NCBI GenBank assembly: GCA_029008095.1
Contig: JAQXJB010000052.1
Coordinates: 209,238 to 273,237, forward strand
DNA length: 64,000 bases
DNA from: Clostridiales bacterium
Lineage (GTDB): Bacteria > Bacillota > Clostridia > Oscillospirales > Oscillospiraceae
Direction: 5' to 3'
Shown in pieces: positions 37,982 through 46,027 of this stretch. The notes beneath the pieces were generated by a model that searched no databases, was not told where the DNA came from, and was given only the letters and a program-made list of their open reading frames with translations. The translations under genes and the position numbers were made by a program. Each line of letters starts with the position of its first letter. Within the stretch, counting starts at the first letter, position 1.

Positions 37982-39967
37982 TCACGAAATATCTGCCAGA
38001 TCCAGATACTTGTATCCGTTGTCCGCAATATGATCCTTGCGTCCCTGCAGGTTGTCACCTAACAGCAGGTCGAAGGCCGCGGCGGTACGCTCCACATCCT
38101 CCGGCATGACCTTAATGAGACGGCGGGTCTCGGGATTCATGGTCGTCAGCCACATCATCTCCGGGTCGTTTTCGCCAAGTCCCTTGGAGCGGTTGATGGT
38201 ACATTTCTTGCCGGCCAGCTCACCGCTGAGGATGTCGTTCTTCTCCTTGTCGGAGTATGCAAACCAGGTCTTTTCCTTATACACGATCTCGTACAACGGA
38301 GACTCCGCGATATACACATAGCCCTCCCTGATCAGCGTGGGCGCCAACCGGTAGATCATGGTGAGGATCAGGGTGCGAATGTGAAATCCGTCCTCGTCGG
38401 CATCGGTACAGATTATTACCTTGTTCCAGCGGAGGTTTTCAAGGCTGAAGGCGCTCATGTCCTTGGTATGCTTATTCTGTATCTCAACGCCGCAGCCCAG
38501 CACCTTGACAAGGTCGGTGATGATCTCGCTTTTGAATATCTTGTCGTAATCCGCCTTCAGGCAGTTGAGTATCTTGCCGCGGACGGGCATTATGCCCTGA
38601 AACTCCGCGTCGCGGCTTGTCTTACAGGAGCCAAGAGCTGAGTCGCCCTCGACGATGTATATCTCGCGGCGGGAAACATCCTTGGTGCGGCAGTCCACGA
38701 ATTTCTGGATGCGGCTGGTTATATCCACACTGCCGGAAAGCTTCTTCTTGATATTCAGCCTTGCCTTTTCCGCGGTCTCGCGGCTGCGCTTGTTCACAAG
38801 CACCTGCTCGGCTATCTTCTCGGCGTCCATATGGTTTTCGATAAAATATACCTCAAGACGCTCCTTGAAGAACTCGGTCATTGCGTCCTGAATGAATTTA
38901 TTGGTGATGGACTTTTTCGTCTGGTTCTCATAGGAAGTGCGGTTTGAGAAGCAGTTGGTGACAAGTATCAGACAGTCCTGGATATCGGCGAAGGTTATCT
39001 TGCTCTCGTTCTTCTGATACTTGTTCTGCGCCTTCAGATATGCGTCGATAGCGGAAACAAAGGCGCTCTTCACGGCCTTGTCCGGCGCGCCGCCATGCTC
39101 CAGCCAGGAGGAGTTGTGATAATACTCTATCTTATTTACGCGGTTGGAGAAGCACATGGCGGCGGATATCTTCAGTTTATACTCCGCCTTGTCCTCCCTG
39201 TCCCGTCCCTTGCGCTCTGCTTCCATGTAGAACGGCAGCGTCATGGAATCCTCACCGCCTATCTCGGTGACGTAATCAAGGATACCGTTCTCATAGAGGT
39301 AATCCGTGGTCTCGAACCTTCCGTTCACCTGGCGGCGGAATCGGAAGGTGACGCCGCGGTTGACCACAGCCTGGCGCTTGAGAATGTCCATATAATACTC
39401 ATCGGGGATGTTTATATCGGTAAAAACCTCGATATCGGGCTTCCAGCGTGTGAGCGTACCGGTGCGCTTTCCCTTTTCCTCAACGAAGCTGAGGCCGCCC
39501 ACGTTCTCTCCCTTTTCAAAATGGAGGCTGTACTTCTTCTGGTCGCGCCAAACGGTAACGTCCATATACTCCGAGGAATACTGGGTGGCGCAGGCGCCGA
39601 GGCCGTTAAGGCCGAGGGAGTACTCATAGTTCTCCCCCTCCTTATTGTCATACTTGCCGCCGGCATAAAGCTCGCAGTAGACGAGTTCCCAATTATAGCG
39701 CTCCTCAACGGGGTTATAGTCCAGCGGGCAGCCGCGTCCGAAGTCCTCGACCTCGATGGAATTATCCTCGTAGGCCGTGAGAACTATCAGCTTGCCGTGG
39801 CCCTCTCTTGCCTCGTCAATGGAGTTGGAAAGGATTTCAAATACCGCATGCTCGCAGCCCTCAAGGCCGTCAGAGCCGAATATGACGCCCGGGCGCAGAC
39901 GGACTCTGTCCGCGCCCTTGAGCATGGATATACTGTCGTTACCGTAATTTACGGAACCCTTTTTCAT
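37982..39967 (-). CDS. parE: type IIA topoisomerase subunit B (ParE/GyrB-like)
   Basis: 661 residues, ATPase and TOPRIM subunit. GHKL motifs 'EILSNSIDEAREGHG', 'EVEDFGRGCPLD' and 'YSLGLNGLGACATQ'; TOPRIM motifs 'IVEGDSALGSC' and 'ICTDADEDGFHIRTLILT'. It ends 'NGYKYLDLADIS'. RBS CGGAGGAAGCTC. First gene of parE-parC; its leader contains a perfect 14-bp palindrome. Confidence 0.94.
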   Translation of the reverse strand: MKKGSVNYGNDSISMLKGADRVRLRPGVIFGSDGLEGCEHAVFEILSNSIDEAREGHGKLIVLTAYEDNSIEVEDFGRGCPLDYNPVEERYNWELVYCELYAGGKYDNKEGENYEYSLGLNGLGACATQYSSEYMDVTVWRDQKKYSLHFEKGENVGGLSFVEEKGKRTGTLTRWKPDIEVFTDINIPDEYYMDILKRQAVVNRGVTFRFRRQVNGRFETTDYLYENGILDYVTEIGGEDSMTLPFYMEAERKGRDREDKAEYKLKISAAMCFSNRVNKIEYYHNSSWLEHGGAPDKAVKSAFVSAIDAYLKAQNKYQKNESKITFADIQDCLILVTNCFSNRTSYENQTKKSITNKFIQDAMTEFFKERLEVYFIENHMDAEKIAEQVLVNKRSRETAEKARLNIKKKLSGSVDITSRIQKFVDCRTKDVSRREIYIVEGDSALGSCKTSRDAEFQGIMPVRGKILNCLKADYDKIFKSEIITDLVKVLGCGVEIQNKHTKDMSAFSLENLRWNKVIICTDADEDGFHIRTLILTMIYRLAPTLIREGYVYIAESPLYEIVYKEKTWFAYSDKEKNDILSGELAGKKCTINRSKGLGENDPEMMWLTTMNPETRRLIKVMPEDVERTAAAFDLLLGDNLQGRKDHIADNGYKYLDLADIS

Positions 39968-40074
39968 GAGCTTCCTCCGTTTGTTATGGTTATTTCTGTT
40001 CTTTCATCTGCCCGACAAGCCGTCCGCCCTCCCCGGCGCTCAGCCGGCTCACAACGCGGCACGTTTCGCCATCA

Positions 40075-40167
40075 GGAGCGTACGCTCCATCCCTACTGTC
40101 ACTTTATACAAAATATAGTATGCCACTATCAGGGCAGCGTACATCATAGGCATTTAATGCCACTTTC
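40075..40167 (-). promoter_or_regulatory. parE upstream region: palindrome and direct repeats
   Basis: GGAGCGTACGCTCC at 40075-40088 is a perfect 14-bp palindrome. Further upstream GATAGTGGCAT and GAAAGTGGCAT (minus strand) are repeated 37 bp apart at 40120-40130 and 40157-40167, the second next to GGCATTTAATGCC. AT-rich hexamers such as TATATT and TATAAA lie between. The promoter itself cannot be fixed. Confidence 0.4.
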
Positions 40168-40199
40168 AAATTTATCATAACATTTCCCATAAATCAAGC

Positions 40200-40231
40200 A
40201 AAAATGGCCGCCGGAAACTCCAACGGCCATT
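40200..40231 (-). terminator. terminator of the CarD-like gene
   Basis: On the minus strand AATGGCCG pairs with CGGCCATT and is followed by TTTTGCTTG, 24 nt after the stop. Confidence 0.8.
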
Positions 40232-40254
40232 ATTTATCATTACGTTTCTTCGCT

Positions 40255-40755
40255 TTAGCCTATACGCTCCATAATATAGCTCTGCACCTCATGCCTCTCT
40301 ATACCGAGAGCCACGGCCAGCTCGCCGAAAAGCATATCCTCGGCGCGCTTCATATATCGCTCATCCATAGCGCCGAACTTGCGTTTCTCTTCCTCGCAGG
40401 TACGCTTTTTGGCATAAATAGACATGGTCAGCTCAATGAGTTCCCCGCAATCATAGTGCTTTATGATAGTCTCATAATGCTCTGAAAGCCGCCGCAGGAC
40501 ACTATTATTATAAGCCTCGGCGTGAATGGCTGGTATGGTATCAATGAGGCGCTCCGCCTCCTCCCTGCTTATGACAGGACGCATGAACACCTTATCGTTA
40601 TCCACGGGAGTGGAGACAGAACAGGTCTGATAGATTGGCTTGAGCACATAAAAGGATTGCTCCTCCGCGCTTTTCGGCAGCCGGCGCAGCTCGATATTTT
40701 CAACGCGGCAAACGCCCATACTGCCGTAAATAATCATATCTCCTATCGCGAACAT
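40255..40755 (-). CDS. CarD-like transcriptional regulator
   Basis: 166 residues. Start set at MFAIGDMIIYG after GGGAGGTGTGAAT; the track start lies in the upstream terminator. The N-terminal CarD/TRCF RNA-polymerase interaction domain is recognised by 'FAIGDMIIYGSMGVCRVENIE' and 'FYVLKPIYQ', followed by a helical DNA-binding part ('FGAMDERYMKRAEDMLFGELAVALGI'). CarD-type proteins modulate open-complex stability. Single-gene unit with its own terminator. Confidence 0.92.
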   Translation of the reverse strand: MFAIGDMIIYGSMGVCRVENIELRRLPKSAEEQSFYVLKPIYQTCSVSTPVDNDKVFMRPVISREEAERLIDTIPAIHAEAYNNSVLRRLSEHYETIIKHYDCGELIELTMSIYAKKRTCEEEKRKFGAMDERYMKRAEDMLFGELAVALGIERHEVQSYIMERIG

Positions 40756-40788
40756 ATTCACACCTCCCGCTCTGTGCAAGGCACTAAA

Positions 40789-40837
40789 TAAAAAAAGCTG
40801 CAGTTCTGACAACCGGACTTACATTCGTCAGAACTGC
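40789..40837 (-). terminator. terminator of the CBS-domain gene
   Basis: GCAGTTCTGAC pairs with GTCAGAACTGC across 16 nt and is followed on the minus strand by AGCTTTTTTT. It lies between the CBS gene and the CarD-like gene. Confidence 0.88.
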
Positions 40838-40892
40838 ACGCTGTATGTTTATTTTACCACTTTTTCGCGTAATTTTCAAGCTTTTTGAATTA

Positions 40893-41324
40893 TTATTCTT
40901 TTCCGGTATATTTTTTAAAGAGGATCTTAAGGATATCGCGGCGGGTTATGATACCGATGAAGGAATCCATATCGTCGATTACAGGAACATAATTCTGGTT
41001 GAGCGCGCGCTCAAAGAGCTGCTCCACCGGCTCGGTTATTCTAACCGGCGGGTTTCGGTTTTCCTCGATAATGTCTCGGATATAAACATCCTCAAGAGAG
41101 CGGATATCTATCTTCTCCATTGCGCTCTCGGTATTCTCGCCGTCGACTATGTACCAGAGAAGATCGCCCTCTCTGATCGTGCTGTAATATTTTCCGCTGC
41201 GTGTAATGACGGGTATAGCTGTATATCCATGGTGGCACATCTTTTCAAGAGCCTGCCGCACCGTAAAATCATCATAAAGGTACTCGACCTCTACCTTGGG
41301 CTTCAAAAACATGGCAATGTTCAT
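40893..41324 (-). CDS. tandem CBS-domain protein
   Basis: 143 residues consisting of two CBS motifs: 'VRQALEKMCHHGYTAIPVITRSGKYYSTIREGDLLWYI' and 'VEQLFERALNQNYVPVIDDMDSFIGIITRRDILKIL'. Such stand-alone pairs usually bind adenine nucleotides (AMP, ATP or c-di-AMP) and regulate a partner. Its translation start (MNIAMFLKPK) is preceded by a repeated structured leader element ending TGGAGGAATACA. c-di-AMP binding is possible because cdaA is present, but this is speculation. Confidence 0.9.
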   Translation of the reverse strand: MNIAMFLKPKVEVEYLYDDFTVRQALEKMCHHGYTAIPVITRSGKYYSTIREGDLLWYIVDGENTESAMEKIDIRSLEDVYIRDIIEENRNPPVRITEPVEQLFERALNQNYVPVIDDMDSFIGIITRRDILKILFKKYTGKE

Positions 41325-41460
41325 TGTATTCCTCCATTTCGACGTGCAGACAGCACAAATTAGAAACGAATGCTCCCCCGGAGAAATGGGGGATTATAGC
41401 CATCATCTGCGGTTGCCGCAAAGCGTCAGGCAAATGAGCCTATTAATAATATATGTATAG
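41325..41460 (-). repeat. repeated structured leader element, copy C (CBS-gene leader)
   Basis: Minus-strand order: AT-rich start (the GTGTGA hairpin seen in the other copies is lost or replaced), GGCTCATTTGCC, GCGG-CAA-CCGC, GATGATGGCTATAAT, hairpin CCCCC/GGGGG, GCATTCGTTTCTAATTTGTGC, hairpin GTGC-TGTCT-GCAC, then AATGGAGGAATACA and ATG. The last hairpin uses different bases from the other copies but still pairs. Confidence 0.78.
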
Positions 41461-41890
41461 CGCTTTTCTTCCCGCTGTGCTTCTTATCCCGCGGCTGCCT
41501 GCGGTTTATAATTTATGATACCACATTTTTTCCGGCAAATCATTAACAAAATGAAAAACATCCCTCCGACAGGTTCAAAACGTTCATTATATCCGTTGAT
41601 ATCATACCAGCGTATATATTTCGGTTTGAAAATGTCAAAGGGACGTTTTTCCTAAAGTTGACAGTATTTACACCTGTCCCCTTATCGGACGCTTTTTTGA
41701 ATCTTCTCGCATCTTCCACACTAACACGGGGTCTGATCCCGCCGCGCCGTGGCCTTTCTCCCACAGCGTATGCCGTGAAAACCGGCCTGATATCGGCGCG
41801 TACTCTCCTGCGTCCGAGCTTATTATGTCTCGCTCCGGAAAGAATACTCAGGAAATTTTTCTCATTCAAGTTTAAACCGGACATGTAGTG
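41461..41890. other. gene-poor stretch with a possible decayed mobile-element flank
   Basis: No convincing gene. The minus-strand sequence contains GGGATCAGACCCCGTG, GGGGACAGGTGTAAATACTGTC and GTCCCTTTGACATTTTC; the GGGAC...GTCCC ends can pair. This style is often seen around REP-associated (Y1) transposase elements in clostridia. The overlapping ORFs at 41543-41884 (-) and 41658-41888 (+) are Arg- or Ser-rich and lack ribosome-binding sites, so I treat them as spurious or remnants. Confidence 0.3.
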
Positions 41891-41949
41891 AATACAATAT
41901 TATATACCAATGAAAACGAAACGGAAGTGATCTTATCAACACCAAACGT

Positions 41950-42213
41950 ATGTCACGTTTATCGGCAAAGGAGCTTGCAAAGCTGACAAGGGAGCTGAGA
42001 GAGGTAAGCTGCGATCTGCACTGCGCTTACGACGCCTTCAACACCGCCGTTGAGGACGACCTCATATTTTCCAGCATATATGAGATCAACATGCTTCGCT
42101 CCCGGCACACCTATCTGCTGCGGCGGATAAAGCAGCTGCATGCCTCCCTGCCTGATGAAAGGAACGAGAAATGGATCTCATCATCTACGCAGGCGCAGCC
42201 ATCGCCGGAATAA
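41950..42213 (+). CDS. DUF2508 (YaaL-like) family protein
   Basis: 87 residues, mostly helical: 'AKELAKLTRELREVSCDLHCAYDAFNTAVEDDLIFSSIYEINMLRSRHTYLLRRIKQ' matches the DUF2508 pattern of small proteins encoded just before bofA in Firmicutes. The listed ATG is 22 nt from the nearest Shine-Dalgarno. An in-frame ATC at 41935 is 7 nt after GGAAG and would give (M)NTKRMSRLSAKEL. It overlaps the bofA gene. Confidence 0.85.
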   Translation: MSRLSAKELAKLTRELREVSCDLHCAYDAFNTAVEDDLIFSSIYEINMLRSRHTYLLRRIKQLHASLPDERNEKWISSSTQAQPSPE

Positions 42214-42440
42214 TTCTCCTCATTGCCGTAGTGCGCGTATTCATAGCGCCGATAAAGCTCATATTGAAACTCGCCTTCAACACGGTTCTGGGCTTCGCCG
42301 GGCTGATCGTCCTCGACCACTTCGGCGCTTACATAGGCATTTCTTTGGGAGTAAATTTAATAAACGCCGCGGTAGTCGGCATATTCGGGCTGCCCGGGCT
42401 GGCGCTGCTGCTTCTGCTGAAATGGTTTTGCGGTATATAA
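42171..42440 (+). CDS. bofA: BofA-family pro-sigmaK-processing inhibitor-like protein
   Basis: 89 residues with two to three hydrophobic helices and the family core 'FIAPIKLILKLAFNTVLGFAGLIVLDHFGAYIGISLGVNLINAAVVGIFGLPGLALLLLLK'. In Bacillus BofA holds the SpoIVFB protease inactive in the forespore membrane. Here it suggests a spore-forming ancestry. It starts within the 3' end of the DUF2508 gene, with AAAGGAACGAGAA as its ribosome-binding region. Confidence 0.92.
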   Translation: MDLIIYAGAAIAGIILLIAVVRVFIAPIKLILKLAFNTVLGFAGLIVLDHFGAYIGISLGVNLINAAVVGIFGLPGLALLLLLKWFCGI

Positions 42441-42448
42441 CAGTCGCA

Positions 42449-43081
42449 TTACCCCAGCAGCTTATCCGCGAGAGCAGGCAGCTCGGTAATGGCGTTTATC
42501 CTGTACTTCGCCCCGTCCGCTTCACCGAAGCCGTAAGCGGCGTGGACAAAGGGCAGGCCGGCGAGAACCGCGCCCTCGAAGTCGCCGCAGGTATCCCCGA
42601 CATATATGGCCCTTTCAAAGCCTCCGCGCTTTACGACAGCGGCTATGTTCTCGCCCTTGCAGCGGCCGGTATTTCCGAAGCACTCATAGTCGTCAAAATA
42701 TTTTTGCAGACCGTGAGCTGTGAAAAAGGTCTCGATATACCCGCACTGGCAATTACTGATGATTCCGAGGCTGTATTTTTCGCGGAGAGCCGTCAGTGTT
42801 TCCTCAAGACCCGGATAGAGCGTGCCTCCGGTTTCGGCAAGCATTTCATGCTCCGCCTCACAGCACTCCGCCATGAAGGCGGCCTGTTCCTTTTCCGGAC
42901 AGCCGGGCAGCAGTATAGCGGCTATCTCGTCCATCTGCTTTCCCATCACGCCATGCACTCTGTCCACATCCATGAACGGCTCAAGGCCGCGGCGCTCCAA
43001 AACCATATTCCATGCCCTGCTCACTCCGGGAGCAGAATCCCAGAGCGTTCCGTCAAGGTCAAATAAAACCGCGTTTTTCAC
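42449..43081 (-). CDS. HAD-superfamily phosphatase (phosphoglycolate phosphatase-like)
   Basis: 210 residues. HAD motif I 'VLFDLDGTLWDSAPG', motif II 'GIISN', motif III Lys in 'GRCKGENIAAV' and motif IV 'IYVGDTCGDFEGA', with an alpha-helical cap between I and II, as in Gph/PpaX types. It starts with GTG at 43081, 6 nt after GGAGG, so the track ORF is too long. Substrate unknown. Its 5' leader is copy D of the repeated structured element. Convergent with bofA. Confidence 0.93.
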   Translation of the reverse strand: MKNAVLFDLDGTLWDSAPGVSRAWNMVLERRGLEPFMDVDRVHGVMGKQMDEIAAILLPGCPEKEQAAFMAECCEAEHEMLAETGGTLYPGLEETLTALREKYSLGIISNCQCGYIETFFTAHGLQKYFDDYECFGNTGRCKGENIAAVVKRGGFERAIYVGDTCGDFEGAVLAGLPFVHAAYGFGEADGAKYRINAITELPALADKLLG

Positions 43082-43228
43082 ATAAATCCTCCATTCCGCC
43101 GCTATAAGCAGCACAAATAGAAATGAAATGCTTCCCCGGCGAAATAGGGGGATTATTGCCGTCATCGCCGGTTGCCCAACGGGCGAGGCAATGGGCTTTT
43201 TATAATATAGTGTGATTTTTCACACTAT
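43082..43228 (-). repeat. repeated structured leader element, copy D (HAD-gene leader)
   Basis: The clearest copy. Minus strand: hairpin ATAGTGTG-AAAAAT-CACACTAT, AT-rich spacer, GCCCATTGCC/GGCGATGACGGC stem enclosing CGCCCGTTGGGC, ATAATCCCC/GGGG hairpin, AAGCATTTCATTTCTATTTGTGC, GCTGCTTATAGCGGC hairpin, GGAATGGAGGATTTAT and the GTG start. Confidence 0.8.
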
Positions 43229-43249
43229 TCCTCATCTTATCCGAAGTAA

Positions 43250-43287
43250 ATTAAAACAGGGTCTTGCCGCCGGGCAAAACCCTGTTT
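43250..43287 (-). terminator. terminator after the hydroxyacid dehydrogenase
   Basis: Minus strand AAACAGGG...CCCTGTTT with an inner TGCC/GGCA pairing and a following TTAATTT tract. It separates the dehydrogenase unit from the HAD leader. Confidence 0.82.
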
Positions 43288-43375
43288 CGCTTGTCAAAAG
43301 GTAATATCCGTGCCGCGGATATTGTAGCACATATATTATCAAACTGAAAGAAAAATGTTTCTGCCGCAAAAGAGC

Positions 43376-44347
43376 CTATATTCCGTTTACGATGTTTCGT
43401 GGTCTCTCCCCTGCTTCTATCCACCTAACGTTTTCCCAGATAACGTCATAGTATCTGCGGAAGCTGCCGCTGGTAATACCGCCTATGTGCGGCGATAGCA
43501 CCAGCCTGTAACGAAGCTCGCCGCCAAGCTGAAGCAACGGATTATCAGCGGTGACGGGCTCGGGAGATAGGGTATCGAAACCGGCTCCGCCCAGCCGTCC
43601 GTCCGCAATGGCACGGGCTACCGCCGCCTGATCCACCAGCTCGCCGCGCGCCGTGTTGATAAGCAGGGCGCCGGGGCGCATTTTCGCCAGTGTCTCATCG
43701 TTTATCATGCCCTCGGTCTCGGGCAGGGCGGGAAGATGGAGCGATATGATATCACAGGAGGCGTAAAGCTCATCCAGAGGAAGATACTGCGCACCGCAGT
43801 CCTGAACCTGAAATTTATCATAATAGCTGACGCGCGCGCCGAAGGCAAGAAGGCGCTTGCAGAGCTCGCGTCCGATAGCGCCCATGCCGACGATGCCGAC
43901 GCGGCATTCTCCCAGCTCCGTGAGGCCGTTTTTGAAGCATCGGGTCTTGGCCTCCATCTGCCGCGCCGCGAACACCATCTCGTCAAATTCCTTGAGGTTT
44001 CGCAAAAGCGCCAGCATGAGCAGCAGCGCCTGTTCGGCCACGGCTGCGGCATTGGCTCCGGCGGAGTTCGCCACAAATACGCCTCGCCCGGCGGCTGTCT
44101 CAAGGTCGATGAGATTATAGCCCACGCCCTGAGACTGTACCAGCTTCAAGTTGTCCATCCTGCGCAGCAGCGCGCCGGATATGGCGGTCATAGGATCGGT
44201 CACTATCACGTCCGCGCCGGAGGCGGCAACAGCGTCCTCATCGCAGACGCCGTTGCCAAAGTGGAGAAGCTCCCATTCCTTCGGCAGCGAAGCGGTATCG
44301 GCATAACGGTCAAAATTGGCTCTGTCGAGTAAAATCGCTATTTTCAT
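43376..44347 (-). CDS. D-2-hydroxyacid dehydrogenase, NAD-binding
   Basis: 323 residues. Substrate-binding N-terminal domain, then a Rossmann domain with 'VGIVGMGAIGRELCKRLLAFGARVSYYDK' (GxGxxG), catalytic Arg in 'INTARGELVDQAAVARAI', Glu in 'GFDTLSPEP' and His in 'LSPHIGGIT'. The set Arg-Glu-His is complete. It reduces a 2-keto acid or oxidises a D-2-hydroxy acid; the substrate cannot be told. It follows the FAD oxidoreductase by 39 nt and is likely co-transcribed with it. Confidence 0.93.
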   Translation of the reverse strand: MKIAILLDRANFDRYADTASLPKEWELLHFGNGVCDEDAVAASGADVIVTDPMTAISGALLRRMDNLKLVQSQGVGYNLIDLETAAGRGVFVANSAGANAAAVAEQALLLMLALLRNLKEFDEMVFAARQMEAKTRCFKNGLTELGECRVGIVGMGAIGRELCKRLLAFGARVSYYDKFQVQDCGAQYLPLDELYASCDIISLHLPALPETEGMINDETLAKMRPGALLINTARGELVDQAAVARAIADGRLGGAGFDTLSPEPVTADNPLLQLGGELRYRLVLSPHIGGITSGSFRRYYDVIWENVRWIEAGERPRNIVNGI

Positions 44348-44386
44348 GTTTGCTTTTCCTTTCGCATGGGGGGCTCTCGGACTGTG

Positions 44387-45853
44387 TTACCACTGTCTGT
44401 AATCCGCTATGCCTTCGGTCTTAGCCTTTTTCGCCAAATCGGTGTAAAGGCCGTATTCATGCGCCTCGCAGCACTCGGTATACGAGGGGTCAACCTTGGG
44501 ATTTCTCGGCAGCGGAACATTCTGCTCAATGAGAATATCCTGCACCCGGCGTATGTCAACATCACGGACACTTACGCCCTGCTGCGCCGCTACCGCTGCG
44601 GCCACGCCTGCCGCCTGACCGGTTCCGACGCACTGCGGGATAAGCGTTACCCAGTCTATGGCTACGTCATCCGCGGATATGTGGCGGCCGGGGCACAGAA
44701 GATTTTCCACGCCCTTGGGCAGTATGGCACGGTACGGAATTTCAACAGGGCCGCAGTCGTTGATGCGGCAGATGGTGGAGTGCCAGGCTATAACATCGTC
44801 AAAGCGGTTGGCAAATGCGAAGTCGGAGGGCGTCATGATATACTCGCCCTGCAGACGGTAGCTGCATCTGGAGCCGAGCTGGGGCGCAATGTCGTACAGA
44901 TAGGCGTTGCGGAAGGCGATGGGGCAAACCTCACGCAGATATTCCACTACCTCGCGCATGGTGCTGCGGGTGCGAAGCTCTGTCTCGGTTATGTCCTTGA
45001 TCTTGGAGCAGTCCATACCGCTCTGCCAGTTATTGATCCAGCAGACAGAATTATCGCTGGAGGGGAGCGGAGCGCAGCGGAAGCCGGTTATCTTGCTCAG
45101 GCCTGCGTACATCGGGCCGACGACTTCAGGATTCGTTTTCTGCCACTGCACAAAAGCATCCCAGTTTATTCCGCCGATACGCCAAACCAGCGCCGTGCAG
45201 TTGGAACGGGTGTTGCTGTCAGAGAGGGCGCGGAATGGAGTGCCGGTCTGGCGGAAAATATCGCCGTCGCCGGTGGCGTCTATGACGGACTTTGCGAGGA
45301 CGGCCTGACGGCCCTCCTTGCTTTCAAAAATGACGCCCTTTACGGCATTGCCTTCCATGATGGGCTTGGTGCCAAGGCAGTGGTAGAGTATATGTATGCG
45401 GTCGCGCTCCTCAAGCAGCATTTTGTCCATTTCGATCTTGAGCTGGTTGGGCTCAAAATATACCGCGCGCACGAGGCGATGGGGCTCGCTTTCGCTTACG
45501 CTGCCGTGAACAGACCGCCACCGGTTTATGCGCGCAGGATCGGTGCAGCCGATATCCTCCGGCTCAGGCCCAAGAACGGCATTGGGGATATTCTTCATTC
45601 GTTCGAACCATTCCTCCTGGATGCCGCGTACGAACATTTTGTCATACCAGGACAGCTTGGGAACCATAATAACATAACCGCCGGTCACGTCGCCGCCCAT
45701 ATAGCCGTAGCGTTCCATGATGATGACCTTTTTCGCGCCTGCGCGAGCGGCGGCGAGAGCCGCGCTGTGCCCGGCGCTTCCACCGCCGACCACAAGAACG
45801 TCACATTCATCGATAACAGGAATGTTGTTGGATTCAGTAATAAAATTACTCAT
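44387..45853 (-). CDS. FAD-dependent oxidoreductase (FAD_oxidored type)
   Basis: 488 residues. N-terminal dinucleotide-binding motif 'DVLVVGGGSAGHSAALAAARAGAKKVIIMERYGYMGGDVTGGYV', a central 'SVIDATGDGDIFRQTG' and a C-terminal FAD motif 'GVENLLCPGRHISADDVAIDWVTLIPQCVGTGQAAGVAAAVAA'. This layout matches PF12831. The second flavoprotein at 51156 is of the same family. It is divergent from a LysR gene, with a T-N11-A palindrome between them. Substrate unknown. RBS GAGGTGCAAAT. Confidence 0.92.
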   Translation of the reverse strand: MSNFITESNNIPVIDECDVLVVGGGSAGHSAALAAARAGAKKVIIMERYGYMGGDVTGGYVIMVPKLSWYDKMFVRGIQEEWFERMKNIPNAVLGPEPEDIGCTDPARINRWRSVHGSVSESEPHRLVRAVYFEPNQLKIEMDKMLLEERDRIHILYHCLGTKPIMEGNAVKGVIFESKEGRQAVLAKSVIDATGDGDIFRQTGTPFRALSDSNTRSNCTALVWRIGGINWDAFVQWQKTNPEVVGPMYAGLSKITGFRCAPLPSSDNSVCWINNWQSGMDCSKIKDITETELRTRSTMREVVEYLREVCPIAFRNAYLYDIAPQLGSRCSYRLQGEYIMTPSDFAFANRFDDVIAWHSTICRINDCGPVEIPYRAILPKGVENLLCPGRHISADDVAIDWVTLIPQCVGTGQAAGVAAAVAAQQGVSVRDVDIRRVQDILIEQNVPLPRNPKVDPSYTECCEAHEYGLYTDLAKKAKTEGIADYRQW

Positions 45854-45923
45854 ATTTGCACCTCACATTATCATTTTTATTCTACACATTGGAATTGTAA
45901 AATCGTCAGAAAATTAAAGTTTT

Positions 45924-45939
45924 ATTTCATTGATGAAAT
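45924..45939. promoter_or_regulatory. candidate LysR operator
   Basis: ATTTCAT-TG-ATGAAAT is a 7-bp inverted repeat containing T-N11-A, the usual LysR-binding pattern, in the 111-nt gap between the divergent FAD oxidoreductase and LysR genes. An AT-rich dyad follows immediately. Confidence 0.55.
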
Positions 45940-46027
45940 ATATTTTTAAAAAATATTTGAACACATGATAAAAACATGCTATCATATATACAAATACAGG
46001 GGGGTGGTTGATATCTTTTACTTTACC

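Noticed and set aside
41543-41884. 113-aa minus-strand ORF (and the 76-aa plus-strand ORF over it)
   Set aside because: Arg-rich, no Shine-Dalgarno, no family, and both strands are open across repeat-like sequence.
43105-43200. Leader element as a c-di-GMP (GEMM), fluoride, TPP, cobalamin or ZTP riboswitch
   Set aside because: GCACAAA, GGCGATG and similar strings recall parts of these classes, but the diagnostic cores of each are absent and the spacing does not fit.
43207-43228. CRP/FNR-type site in the GTGTGA...TCACAC hairpin
   Set aside because: The half-sites TGTGA and TCACA are only 4 nt apart rather than 6, and the sequence is part of a repeat element.
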